A stretch of 64,000 nt of DNA. It comes from Przewalskia tangutica (Eukaryota; Streptophyta; Magnoliopsida; Solanales; Solanaceae). Numbering within the stretch: the stretch's first letter is position 1; every line of letters begins with the position of its first letter. The stretch lies in the NCBI GenBank assembly GCA_029844215.1, contig CM056736.1, positions 17,855,501 to 17,919,500 on the forward strand, in the 5' to 3' direction. The position numbers and the translations under genes were made by a program. Below the pieces are notes generated by a model, which saw nothing but the letters and a program-made list of their open reading frames with translations, made no database searches and was not told the DNA's origin. This document shows, piece by piece, positions 11,221 to 23,006 of the stretch.

Positions 11221-12095
11221 AATGCCCCTAACTGGGATCTTAGAAGTGGAGTTGTTTGACGTGTGGGGGATTGACTTAATGGGCCCGTTCTGAACATCCT
11301 TTGGGAACCAATACATTCTTCTCGCTGTGGATTATGTGTCCAAATGGGTCGAGGCCGTGGCTACTAAAGAGAATGATAGTAAGACTGTCTTGAAATTCCT
11401 TCAGAAAACATATTCACAAGGTTTGGCACTCCAAGGGCCCTCATCAGTGACGAAGGGAGTCACTTTTGCAACAAGCAGCTTGACACTTTGCTGACACGTT
11501 ACGGAGTCTACCACCGTACTGCTTTGCCATATCACCCTCAAGCAAATGGTTTGAATAGAGCAGTGAAAAGCATACTGGAGAAGACAGTGGATGACTCAAG
11601 GAAGAATTGGTCTATAAAGCTGGATGATGCACTCTGGGCCTGTGCATCTTTCAAGACTCCCATTAGGATGTCACCATACAGGATGGTCTATGTGAAGGCA
11701 TGTCACCTACCGGTGGAGTTGGAACACAGGGCATACTGGGAAATGAGGAAGTTGAACATGGATGTCAGAGTAGCAGGGCAGAAGAGGCTACTGCAACTGA
11801 ATGAGCTAGATGAATTTCGGAACAATGCCTATGAAAATTAATCTACAAGGAAAGGGCCAAGGCATGGCACGACAAGAACTTGATCCCGAAAGAGCTACAG
11901 CCTAGGCAACAAGTACTCTTATTCAATTCAAGGCTGAGATTGTTCCCAAGCAAGTTGAAGTCCAGATGGTCAGGGCCATTTGTTGTGGAAAAAGGGTTCC
12001 CCTATGGTGCAGTCGAAGTGAGAGGAAAAGAGGGTGCATCATTCAAAGTGAACGGACAGAGAGTGAAACCATACTTGTTGAATGACATGGAATAG
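11221..12095 (+). pseudogene. Element A integrase core and C-terminus, broken
   Basis: The core starts with FDVWGIDLMGPF and has a TGA near 11293, then LLAVDYVSKWVEA. A frameshift near 11410 leads to the frame with the second acidic position and TALPYHPQANG. The region that carries the third catalytic residue has lost several codons and reads LNRAVKSILEKTV, so the usual glutamate is replaced by alanine. A stop at 11839-11841 precedes the C-terminal domain (PKELQPRQQVLLFNSRLRLF to KPYLLNDME), ending at 12095. Confidence 0.82.
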
Positions 12096-13751
12096 ATCAA
12101 CTATGTGATCCGTTTCAAGTCACAGTAAAGAGGAACCTGCGTACGGCTAAAAGACGTTAAAAGCAGCGCTACTTGGGAGGCAACCCAATGTTTAAATTAC
12201 GCAATTTAGTTTAAATAGAACAGTCTCACTTTTTGATATTGTTGTTGTGTTGTGATGTCAGGTGAAGGAAGCGGAGACTAAGCACGAAGAAAAGGATGGA
12301 AAACACGGAATCGAGTCAGCACCGCGGTGCTATTCTGCAGGATCGCGGTGCCGAATGTTCAGAGGGGCCACAACACTTTAGGCACCGCGGTGCCGGGGCG
12401 CGATTTCAGAAACATCATCCTCCCCTGTCCTTGGAGCCTCCAATGCCAATAATGGAGCAACTGCTCCTAAATCAACAAAGGATGCTGCAAAACCAAGAGA
12501 ACATGATGCATAATCAGCAGCAAATGATGTAAAGCCATCAACACCTGACCCAACGTGTTGATGGTTTCAGTTCCATGTTCACCCAATGGTCAATACAGTA
12601 TCCGTCGCCACCACCACCATTTTAAGCCACTATTGTCTGTAAGTCGTCCCATTATTATTTTTGAGTCGTTACACATTTGGAACAATGTGTCATTTAAGTT
12701 TGGGGGTACTTATATTTTTGAGTCTTTGTGATTGAGTTTTTTTTTGTGTATTTTATTGTGTCTATATAAGTCAATAATTTTTTTATGATCATACATGCTG
12801 TAGTTGCTGAAAACGTATAGTGAACTAAGTGAGATAATATAATGAAATTAGAAGCTAAAATATGTGTGCTAAAGTTAGATATGCCAAAAATTCATGAAAT
12901 CTAATTATTTGTGCTTAGCTGATGCGTTATCAATTTAAAAATGTATACGAAGTCTGTTTGCTTGTTATTTGAGGCAAAATAGTTAGGATGTACATGTTTT
13001 GGAAGATGACTCAGGAATTTATTTGTTAGTCCTTCTTACCTTTCATTACCTACCTTGCAACAAATTGTATCCCTAATCAGCCCCGTTGAGCCTAAAATAA
13101 GTTATTTCTTTGACACCCTATGATTCCCTTGTGTACCATAAGCAGTAATTGAAAAATTAGGATGAAGAAGTGTGAAAAAGAAATACCAAAAGAGAGTGAA
13201 AAATTGATGCACCCCAATGAAAAATATAAAAGCTTAAGTTTGGGGGTGCCTATGTGGATGTGTTTCATGCTCTCAAAAAAGAGAAGAGGGGAACGATAGG
13301 TATGAACTGAAAAAGAAGGACAAAATGGTTGAATGAGAAAAACTCTTATGGTACGTAATTTGAGCCTAAATGTCTACTCTTACCTACTCATGCGTAAGTC
13401 TACATTACAACCCTGAAAAGTCCTAAAGATCTCTAGAAAGTATGTCTATGATTAGTGGAGAATAGAAAGTAAACAGACTCATAGAACTAAATGAAATTGA
13501 CATGCATGGGTTAGTGTTCATATTTCCATTGAGTGTGATTGAAATGAATTTGTGAAATATCTGGTTTGAAATTCTAGATTGATATATATTCATGCTACAT
13601 ATGTTCCAACATATTATCCCACTGACGTTCATGCTTTTCTAAGTAACCTTGTGCAGCTGCTTGATTTGAGTCTTTGAGTCTTTTTGATTTTGTGTCTCTG
13701 TTTTTGTTTTCTGCTTTACTCGAGGGCGAGCAAAGTTTAAGTTTGGGGGTT
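12096..13751 (+). other. Element A post-pol region and polypurine tract
   Basis: Non-coding stretch between integrase and the 3' LTR. A short frame at 12296-12532 is Gln/Met-rich (LLLNQQRMLQNQ) and may be the start of the small 3' ORF seen in such elements. Two perfect GCACCGCGGTGC palindromes lie at 12319-12330 and 12382-12393. The string TAAGTTTGGGGGT occurs near 12698, 13235 and 13739. The last copy is the polypurine tract abutting the 3' LTR, and the earlier ones are internal look-alikes. Confidence 0.7.
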
Positions 13752-15009
13752 TGTTAGGCGTATTTTGTATACGCTTTTTGAGTCATTTTTAGTTAGTATT
13801 TTACTTGTTTTTATTGTGATTAGTATAGTATTAGGTTCTTTTTTCTTTCTTTTGAGTCGCAGCAGTTCAAAAAGGCAAAATGGCGAAAATGAGCGAAAAC
13901 TGGGCAGAAAATGAGGGTCCCGAGGCAAAAAAAAGGTTGAAAACTAGAAATTCGGATGAAGGCAAAGCAGCACCGCGGTGTTGGTCAGACAGAACCGCGG
14001 TGCCATATTTACTGAGAGGCTGCAGGACTTTCGGCACCGCGATGCCATTCTGCAGAACCGCGGTGCTGACGCAGAATTTTCCAAATCCGAAGTAGAATTG
14101 GCCAAGGACAGAAGGGTCCATAGGGCACGAAATTTTCAACATACTTAAGCCCTAGGGATTAGTCTAGTTGGGGGAGTTGGACATTCCATCACACAACACA
14201 ACTCAGGGGAGATTTGAGGCTACAATTGGAGACTTAGTTCTACGTAATTTTTCTTTCTTTTCTTTGCAATTCAGTTTATGTTGGTATTTGTATTAGTTCT
14301 TAGCATGTCTATGGCTAGGAGCTAAACACTTTATTAGGGCTTTCCTTATGAATCGCTTGAAACTCTTATTCATGAATTGATGCAGTAGTTTGATTTCTTC
14401 TTCACTAGATTAAGATTTATTCAATAATTGGTATGAATGTTTGATAATTAATTGATCACTAATTATCATAATCTATATGATTTTGAATCAAGAACCGAGA
14501 GGAGAGATTTGTATATGCTGTAATTGAATAGACATAAGTTAAAATCGCAGACGAAAGTACCCCGATACTTGTGTAGCATTATAGATTACTGTTCTTAATC
14601 CTCCTATGTGGTAAATCCTATCATAGAAATATAGAATGGTTCTGCACTGGGGTTGAGTGATTATATATCCTAACCAGAATATAAGACAGTCTAGTTAACC
14701 GTTATCTTAACGTAGAAGAAGAAGTCATTCTAAGTTGCATTAAGGATTGAATATAGTGAATAATCGAGGATTTTGGAAGCCCTAATTCCTTCATAACTGA
14801 TTACAACTTAAATAGTTTAGTTAATTCTTGCAATTATTCTAGTAGTTAAACAAAAATTCAACTCAATTATCGATTGCCAAATAGATAACATAAAATAGAT
14901 GAATGGTACTTAGAAACCAGTCTCTGTGGACGATAAACTCGGTCTTACAGACTATATTACTTGTGAACGATACGTACACTTGCTTGAGCAACGTGGAACT
15001 CGCCCAACA
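13752..15009 (+). repeat. 3' LTR of element A
   Basis: It starts TGTTAGGCG after the G-rich tract and ends CCCAACA, matching 6463-7696 with scattered substitutions and one block of about 24 extra bases. It holds four CCGCGG-type motifs at 13970-13980, 13993-14003, 14033-14046 and 14056-14067. Confidence 0.9.
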
Positions 15010-15370
15010 AGTTTTTGGTGCCGTTTTCGGGGACTGGTGTACTTCTAATACCGCCCCATCTATTCTTAATTTCTAATTTGGTCGCTCTTGGAACAAGTTT
15101 CTAACTTGTTCTGAGAGCATCTTTTTTATCACTTTTTTGTTGTTTGTGTAATCTTGCAGGTAAGGTCAAGTATAGGTACATGGACTATCACTATCAGGGG
15201 CTGTAGGACTATGACCTTTGTCCACCGTAGCAACTTAGACCACAGGCTCCGCGAGATGAGCGAAATGAGCTGCAAAAAGCCTTATTCAGGCTCACCAAGT
15301 GCCAGAGTCCTCAAGGACTAACTCATCTACCACGGGTTCAGGCTCCATCAGGAAGGTTAGATGACATGAG
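15010..15370 (+). repeat. Second PBS-leader copy after the 3' LTR of A
   Basis: From the base after the 3' LTR the sequence repeats 7697-8055: a changed PBS (TGGTGCCGTTTTCGGGGA), the leader and the start of the gag-like segment up to GATGACATGAGAG. It then diverges. This means an LTR-internal-LTR-internal order, as left by unequal recombination between neighbouring copies or by a truncated tandem element. It carries four bases absent from the first copy (GCTGCAAAAAGCC against GCTGCAGCC). Confidence 0.85.
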
Positions 15371-16529
15371 AGTAGCTAAATGTTATCCTACTTTATTAAA
15401 TTAAACATAATTATTGAATTAGGTAAAGTTAAAATGTTATTCATTAGAACTCAGATTTGCAGCAGCTAAAAATCTAATATCAGGGCCCTTTTTGTGATTG
15501 CGATGGTACCAACCGATATCGCGATGCACAGGTGGGATAGGAATCGAGGCCGCAAGAGGACCAAACACGACTTGAAGAGGGCCCTAGTTCAGATCCCGGT
15601 CTAACCTCCTTCACGATCATAGGGAGAAGGTCCACGATTGCAAGGACTAGACAGATGACACTCCACAATTGTGAGGGTGAGTGTAGTTGTCATGCCCCAA
15701 ACTCAAATGGGACGGACTATACTCTATATGCAACTAGTATGAACCTGCACAAATGGTATGTCATAATTTATAGGACAATGAGCAATACAAATGATTATTG
15801 TATGTAAATATAGCCAATGGATCATGGAATGCAATTGAATACAAATGAACCCACATATACTTTCTATGAAGCCTCTACGAATGTCATGTCTGTAACCGGA
15901 TAACTAGTACAAGTATCGGGACATGGGCTCGACCTACCCGTAATTTGTATACATAACAATACTAGACTTGACTCAAATCCAGATAGAGTTGGAGCTTACA
16001 TACTTCAGTTGAACACCTACAGTACCTAGAGGAAATGTTTGTCATCTTGCATATCTGAATCTGCAATGTGAAACATAACAAATACAACGTCCACGACCAA
16101 GGGACATCAGTACATAAAAATTATATTGAGTACGTAAGACAGATAAAAAAAAATACAAATATAAAGCTCAAGAAAGCATTGAAATATAATCAACCAAGTA
16201 TATCACACGACTCTGAAATATATTAAGTCTTACAGTATTTAACTCATTCTGAAAGTTTTCTAAGTCTTTCTGATAATAACTTTAGTGTTGCTATATGGAG
16301 TGACAAGGGATCGTTCGTTGTGATACTTGGAATCGTGTTTACTGATTATATTTGGAAATACTTTACATTAAATTTAATCCTTTGCTATCCATGAATCGAG
16401 GAGGTCGCATAAGACGTATAATATGGGCTTTGTGGAACCATAATAGGTTTTGTATATATATATATATTCATCTTCAATTGATTATAGCTCGGTGGTGTTC
16501 ATAGTAACACACATGTGAGTTGAGATTTC
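15371..16529. other. Unassigned, with a possible gypsy LTR fragment
   Basis: No coding region seen. 15480-15690 contains several GCGATGC/GCGATTG strings, and 15691 begins TGTCATGCCCCAAACTC, which resembles the start of chromovirus (Tekay-type) LTRs. The GGGACATCAGTACAT and TGAGTACGTAAG strings near 16105-16137 also occur in such LTRs as I recall them. No matching second LTR or duplication is visible. A TA microsatellite sits near 16452. Confidence 0.3.
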
Positions 16530-16606
16530 AGAATCTCAAGACAGCTTGGACAATAACCCAATATTGACTTTGCCTAGCAGAGATAAAGGTTATTCGATGT
16601 ATTATG
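16530..16606 (+). pseudogene. Chromovirus RT-RNase H fragment F, left part
   Basis: This translates to the linker between gypsy reverse transcriptase and RNase H (FQNLKTAW, then after a frame change TLPSRDKGYSMYYD). It stops exactly at the 5' LTR of element B. The reading resumes on the other side of B at 41930, where RNase H continues. The last five bases, TTATG, are the target duplication of B. Confidence 0.6.
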
Positions 16607-18496
16607 TGTTATACCCCGTATTTCCAGAGTATGTATGTGAGGACGTACGTACATTTGTACAAACCCTAATTAGGTTTAGGATGAAATTGTGAACTTTCGA
16701 CGGAAAAGATTCCGAACCTTGTAAAGGAAATTCTACGTTTTTAATATTTTAACCGATTACGAATTTTTTCCGAGAGACGAAATATTTTGGACCAATAGGA
16801 GGGCGACATGTGTCACCCTTAGTTGGCATGGGTTGGACGAAAATGTTGGGCTTGTGGACAAGTCAAATGGTCAAGTCTTGGAAGATATTTCTTTGGGTGA
16901 GTGGGAGTAGGTAAGGGACGATTTTGTGGGCAAGTGGGGGGCTTGCCTTGGGCGTTTTTTTGTGCCTAGTGGAAGGCCACATGGCTCTTTGTTGTGGGGG
17001 ACATATGTCCCAATGTTGTGGTGGACATATGTCCCAAGGTTGTGGAGGACACTTGGTGGAAGACTCCACTCACACAAGCTATCTAATCTACACCTCCATT
17101 TGTTTTAATCTCGCCCTTGGTGGTTCTATAAATACCCACTCCCTAAGTTGCAAGAATTCTTCATCCACCAAACATTTTTTCCAAGTCTTAAAATCCTCCC
17201 CTTGAGTTGAAGTTCTTGTCCAAGTCCTTCCCCTCTTAGTAGCTTTCGTCCGCAACACACCCCCCCTTTTTGTAGAAAAATATTCTCCAAGTATTGTTAC
17301 TATTCCAAAATACCTTAGCCTAATACCTTGTAATATTCCAAAGTTACCTCTATACTAAAAGCCCAGAAATACTACTTTATATCCATTAGTCACAAAACGA
17401 AACCCTAGGAAAAATCTTCATAGTTGGTTGAAGTATTAAGTAGAAGTTGTTTAGAAACTTCTAAGGGTTTCTTGGAGCGGATTGGAGCGTACAGAATAGG
17501 AGCTAAACCTTGCTCAGGATCGACATTTAAACTTGGATAATTTTGGGCTTATCGAGGTAAATATCCTTGTCCTTCTATTGTAATTGGAAATTACATATAG
17601 TAGTTTAGAATTGAGTATAAGATATAGAAGGATGGTATTAAAGAAGAGAATCGAACTGTAATTACATAGGACTGTATTTACAGTAGACTTGAGTAGTTTG
17701 ACGGGTGGGGAATGCTGCCCAATTTTCCGTAGAATAGAGAACCTTCTGCTTAGAATATTCTACAGAGTAGTCTAGACGTTGATAGGCGTATTTGACTATT
17801 ATAGGTTGATACTCTGCGCGCGACATATTCGACTTGGCAGGTGGATTTCGCCGAGGAGGTATGTGATTCTTCCCATCCTCTTGAGCATGATATTTTTAAA
17901 ATATATATAGTACGGTGACGCGTGTGTTAACTGAACGTGGCTTTACTTCGATGTCTTTTGACTTGAGTTTTAAATAATAAGAATCTTGAAGTGTTTCAAA
18001 AGAATTATGAATCGTTTTTGAAAGAAGAGTAATACTTGGTTTTAAAAGCTTAAGAGTTATACTAGCTTTATGGGAAGTTAGGTATAACGACTTAAGAAAG
18101 ATAAAAGGAACGGTTTACTTAATTGGTTATGAAAGCCTTGTATTGATTTCGGAAAGGGAAAATGTATCGACTAAGTAAGTATTATTAAAACCAGTAGAAA
18201 CCTCCATCTGCATAGAAGCTAAGATAAGACAAAATTGTATTACATTTTCTAGATCATGGCTGCTTTAATAAGATTGTTATAAACAAGAATAACTACTCAC
18301 ACATAAGGTATATGCTACTCAATTGTTTTAAAAAGAGATTGCGTTATTTGATTAAGACTATGAACTATGAAATCTTTCGGAAGTAAAAGACTTGAGTATA
18401 TTTTAATTAGACAACTTGAACTTTTGGAAAAGAATGTTGTTACTTGATTTTAAAAAAGGAAAGTGTTTGTGATTTAAAAGAAAAGTATGGTATTAT
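16607..18496 (+). repeat. 5' LTR of element B, first part
   Basis: 1890 bases that match 39108-40998 with few differences by eye. It contains a TATA box at 17127-17134 and CATATGTCCCA repeats just upstream (17001-17037). It is interrupted after ATTAT by element C and continues at 35107. Confidence 0.9.
17127..17134 (+). promoter_or_regulatory. Putative TATA box of the B LTR
   Basis: TATAAATA in the context TTCTATAAATACCC. The same motif is at 39629-39636 in the 3' LTR. It would place the transcription start near 17160. Confidence 0.6.
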
Positions 18497-19371
18497 TGTT
18501 GACACCCAATTTTGTCTCATCTTTACTGAACATTTCATTTAGATCGTCCTTTTATCCCCAATTAATTTTACTATGCTTCTCAGTCTTGAAAATCGTCAAA
18601 AAATAAGTAGTTTTAATATTCTTCACTAATTATCGCATAATTTTACAAATATCGAGTATTACATTTTTTTTATAATTAAAATATAAGCAAAACAATTTTA
18701 ATATCTCGTCGTCGGTATTGATGATCGATTTTCTCTTAATATGTTCTTCAATTACTAAATTAATCATTTTTTATGAATATTATATTCAAAATTAAACACA
18801 TGTATTAAATCTTTTGTATCGTGTTTTATGCGTGTGCATTTTTTAAATTAATTAAGTTGAAGGAAGCATATTTTAATTAATTGGGAGATTTGGACTAATT
18901 ATCTATTAATCTCCCAACATTAAAACACCTAGATTTTCTACCCAATCCTCCTCCCTTTAAAAACCAGCCCAATTACCCTCCCCTTTAATTTTCGGCCAAG
19001 CCCTTACATGACCTCTCGCGCCTGATATTTTACCCGCAAGGCCCACTCGCAATCCCTTTATTTTCCCCATCACCAGCAGCCCACATATCTGGAACCCACA
19101 TCCCTTCACCTTCATTTCCCAGCCCCCATCCCTGTCGATAAAACCCATAAAACAAAACAAAAAAAAAAACCTAAAAGAAAATCCTTTCACCTTCACCCCT
19201 GTCGCCACAGACCCTCCCCATACCTCTGCCCTGACACCACCACACCCTCTGCCCCTGAAATCTGCACAGCCCATACCCTTATCTCCCCCAAAATCCGCGA
19301 TTTGAACCAACGAATCGTCCAAAAAATCAGACCTCTAACAGCTATTTTTTGAATTCAAACTCAGTTTTTGC

Positions 19372-19405
19372 CTATAAAAAACCCCTTCATTCTTCATTGA
19401 AGGGG
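19372..19405 (+). promoter_or_regulatory. TATA box followed by a hairpin in the C LTR
   Basis: CTATAAAAAA at 19372-19381 is followed at once by CCCCTTCA, an eight-base loop and TGAAGGGG (19382-19405), a perfect 8-bp stem. The 3' LTR has the same arrangement at 32431-32464 with one mismatch in the stem. The hairpin lies near where transcription would begin. Confidence 0.6.
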
Positions 19406-21208
19406 GGTCCGAATTTGATAATTTATCTGGTATATCATCTTTTGTTCTTCGTTTTTTTTCTTCTTGCGTTTATGGTCCAATTTTCTACTCTTTAATTTTG
19501 CATATCATCTTTTGTTGGAGGTTTCGATTCGTGAGTAAAAGAAGGATCGAGAAAATCTGGTCTTAGAAGTCAAGAACAAAAATTCAGTTTTTACTACTTT
19601 GAAAGAATCGCAAGAAATCATAAAAAGAAAATCTTCCCTTTTTACTCTCAGTTCGGTTTCGAATCCAGAAAATCGCAACATCTCTAAACTTCTATACTTT
19701 CTTATCGCATAAACAAAAAACAAAACACCTCCGAGCAAAATCGACGAGTCGAGACGAAGCCTCGGTTCGCTGCCCGGAGAAGGTAACTCACTTCTTTTAT
19801 GTTCTTAAGTTATTTTAGTTATCCAAGGTGCATTATGTGGTCGATATGATTTGATTATGTGTTGGTTAATTTTTGAAACTGTTTAACTCGGTTCAAATCA
19901 TGTTTAAATAAATGTTAAGTGTTACTGGAGTTTATTAGGTTAGTTATTATGTACGTCGGCTATACTTCGGCTATATTGAGTCCTTAAGTGCATTTATCAA
20001 GTGTCGCTCACTGTTGTCGGGATGATATTACCGTCTATTGGATTTAGTTTATGGAGGGTGTTTCACTGCTGATTTTAGCTTTGTTTTCAGACTGGTTCTG
20101 GACTAATTTTTAGCCATTTCGGCTACTGATTTCGACTATTTTTTTTGGCTTGATTTTTGGCCTTGTTGTTGCTGGTTTTCTGACTGATTTTCTTGCTATT
20201 TTGCTACTGGTTTGTGACTGTTTTTGGCAGATTTTGAACTAGTTTTGGTCCCCTTTTTACTGCTGGTTTTTGACTATTTTTCGCTATTGGTTTGGCCTAT
20301 TTTTCTACTGATGTTAAGGTTATATTAGTCATATATAAATACTGGAAGAGTCTATGATGTGTGTTTGTAGTAGATTAGCTATTTAAATTAGTTTGGACTC
20401 CCTAAACATGATTAGTTTGTTGTAGTTGATAACATGTATACTAAAAATGTATTCCTACGATCTAAGTGATAAATCTGTGGAGTTAGTTAACTGCACGTAT
20501 GTTGTTTAGTTATCTATGATTAAGAAATGATCTAAGGACAAATTGTTACTATTTTATATGTTTAGTTAATTTAATTGGTTACTCTGCTTGGCTATTAGAG
20601 TGTGTTGTTTGTGTTTGAATATGATACTACAAGTCATATGAGATCAATACATGTTTGAAAGAGCTGTAGTTGGGTAAATTGCTTTCATAATATTTAGTTG
20701 ACTGTGGTTGATTAGGTAAAATATATTATGTGATGAAATGTTGGTGTGTTGTCTCTTTAGTGATAGAAATTATGATATAGGATCAGTTAAGTCTCAAATA
20801 GGATTAGAGTGGCTGTGACGTCAATTTATGAAGTCTTGAAATGTGTTGAGCTGATTGTCTGCTGTGTTAGGTTTATATTTGAGAATCATCTGATATAATA
20901 TTGTTCTCGGTAGCTACCATGAGTTGGTTGGGTTGTTATCGTATTATGTGTTAACCTCGTACTGTGAATGTGCTTTCTAGACTTAAATATGCAAACATTT
21001 CCCTGTTCTCTTTCCTTTTCATGTTATCTATGTTGTGTAGCAAACCGCAAACCTGAGGGCCAATAACATATTACCTTTCATGAATTATTTATTTATATTT
21101 TCTTATGTGTGTATTTTCATTTCATTCCTTGTCTTGCCAACTATCAAATTAAATTCTACTAATCCCTATCTTTTCCTTCTTTTACATGAAATACATTGGG
21201 GAGCAACA

Positions 21209-21229
21209 CGAGTCTCGCTACGAGACTCG
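21209..21229 (+). repeat. Hairpin in the C LTR, shared with LTR D
   Basis: CGAGTCTCG, loop CTA, CGAGACTCG is a perfect 9-bp stem. The 3' LTR copy is at 34265-34285. Solo LTR D has the counterpart at 29725-29743 on the opposite strand (GAGTCTC...GAGACTC) in a similar context. Its function is unknown; an RNA structure or protein site is possible. Confidence 0.65.
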
Positions 21230-22053
21230 CCACATCCGTATCAACATTCCCTGCATTTTTTGGTCCCGGGACTTCCAAACAAATAGGACGGAATGATATC
21301 GTCATCCGTTCTAGAGCCGCTGCTTTTTAATTCTTTAATTACATTTATTTTATATTGTTGTAATTTAATTTATTGCACTTATATAATTATTGAATTGCTT
21401 AGAATAATTAGTCCTAGAATTAATAGATTGGAAAGGGTAGAATTAAAATCGGAAATCGCTAGTTTAACTTATTTTAGGCCCGTCATCCATATTTCCAAAA
21501 CGGTAGTTTTATTTATTTAGGCTCGTCGCCTATATTTTCAAAACACTAGTTTATTTTATACTATATCTACTTTGGCATAAAACAAAATCATGTTCTATCA
21601 AAACTAAATTCTCATAATCATTTTGTCATGCTTTATCAAAAAAACTAAATATATGTCATTTTACACAAAACTGCTTTATGTATATTTCTAAACGCATCTT
21701 TTAAAATTAACTCTTTGCAACATCCTTTTATTAAAACCGCATATATTCAAAACATGCATTTTTCTCTAACATAATAATTAACCCTAGGTTTGAACGGACA
21801 GCCGCAAGTTAGCGGATCCTTTAGGGTGTCTAACCCCTTCCCTTTAGGATAATAAAAAGCTCTTACCTAGAATCTCACATAGCTTTTGCAGACCTTCAAA
21901 TGGAGATCATTCGTAGTATTTTATGCTACATTTTTAGTGTCCTAATTCACTATAATAATTAGGTGGCGACTCCTTAAAATGCATTTAGGAATCCAACCAT
22001 ATGTAGCATGTAGTCCCGTTTCCGACTCCGGTCGAAATGGGGCGTTACAGAAA

Positions 22054-22071
22054 TGGCGACTCCACTGGGGA
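22054..22071 (+). promoter_or_regulatory. Primer binding site of element C
   Basis: TGGCGACTCCACTGGGGA begins four bases after the 5' LTR. This is the PBS type I recall for Ogre/Tat elements, complementary to a tRNA-Arg 3' end. Confidence 0.75.
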
Positions 22072-23006
22072 TTAAGGTTCTTAACCACAACAGACCTAGG
22101 GTTATTATTTGGCATTATTTTTGCGTTTAATTTTGTGTGCTGTATTTTGTTTAATTGCTATTTGCTTTACTGCTTTCCTTAAACTGACATTCCGCTCATA
22201 TTTCTTCCACTCTGGAAAATTCACACTATCACACACAACACGCGGGTATGCTTCGCGCACCTGCAAATTTCTTTCAAACACCCACATTTAAGAGAGTTGG
22301 CATTTTGCGCGGAGAATCCGGTCCAACCGGTGGTCGCGTAGCCTTCTCACTCGAGTTGTCCGCTCGGGAACATTGCGTCTAGTAAAACCAAATCTTAGCA
22401 ACTCAGGATAGAGCTATCCCACCCTTTATTTTAGGGCATGCATGCATTTATCTTAGGTGGGTTGATCCCTGGTATCGACGCCACAATTAGGAAGACACCA
22501 AACTTGTCGACGGGTTTCTCAACCCAACGACCAACCAGCATATTATGTGTAGCGTGACAATGATAGACAAATTCAAGCCTAATCATGACATGCTGAAATT
22601 GGGAAAAGTGCACCGTCATTTGGTCGCCATTTCCAACAAAGGCATTACAGTTGGACGGTTTGGACAAATCCATCATGACCTCGCATATGTGACGTTTAGG
22701 CCTACCTCTGGCATAAAGAGGTCCCAAACATATTAAAGCACACGCTTGATTTGCAATTTGCTTATTATTATTGCCTGCAATTCTTTTCATATTATACTAA
22801 CTTGGTTTGCTTCATTTGTTAAAGGATTATTTTTGCCTAGCTTATCCCCAAAAGGTTGATTCGCGTTGGTGGTAAGCACAATCATAAATGACTAATCGAG
22901 GCACCGAACGAAACAACTTAGGACTCATCCGTTTCTCGCCGAGGATGCAGAGGCGTTAGAAAGGAGAAATACCAATGATCAACACTCGCCAAACTATTGC
23001 AAAGAA
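22072..23006 (+). other. Leader of element C
   Basis: Untranslated leader between the PBS and the gag frame. The reading that continues upstream of the ATG at 23007 (EDAEALERRNTNDQ) suggests gag started earlier, near an ATG at about 22889, and that the start has been lost through a frame change. No other gene seen. Confidence 0.45.

Larger units (their letters stand above)
6463..15370 (+). mobile_element. Athila-like Ty3/gypsy retrotransposon (element A)
   Basis: The two LTRs (6463-7696 and 13752-15009) begin TGTTAGGCG and end CCAACA. A PBS follows the 5' LTR and a G-rich polypurine tract precedes the 3' LTR. The internal part holds the end of gag, protease, reverse transcriptase, RNase H and integrase, in the gypsy order. 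The PBS and the pol motifs resemble Athila elements. The N-terminal gag region is deleted and pol has several stops and frameshifts. Past the 3' LTR about 360 bases of leader are repeated, so the right side is not a normal element end and no target duplication can be tested. Confidence 0.9.
18497..22049 (+). repeat. 5' LTR of element C
   Basis: 3553 bp, TG to CA, uninterrupted. It contains a TATA box and a hairpin at 19372-19405, a second hairpin at 21209-21229, and near the 3' end the segment with CCGCAAGTTAGCGG and an AATAA signal that is also present in solo LTR D. Open frames inside it are not conserved genes. Confidence 0.92.

Noticed and set aside
12698..13250. TAAGTTTGGGGGT copies as extra LTR starts
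   Set aside because: No TGTTAGGCG follows at 12698 or 13235; only the copy at 13739 abuts the LTR.
16863..17205. Small frames on both strands in the B LTR
   Set aside because: LTR sequence with CATATGTCCCA repeats; the frames differ between the two LTR copies.
18957..19738. Minus-strand frames in the C LTR (121 and 77 codons), repeated at 32169-32797
   Set aside because: Duplicated only because both LTRs carry them; length differs between copies and no domain is visible.
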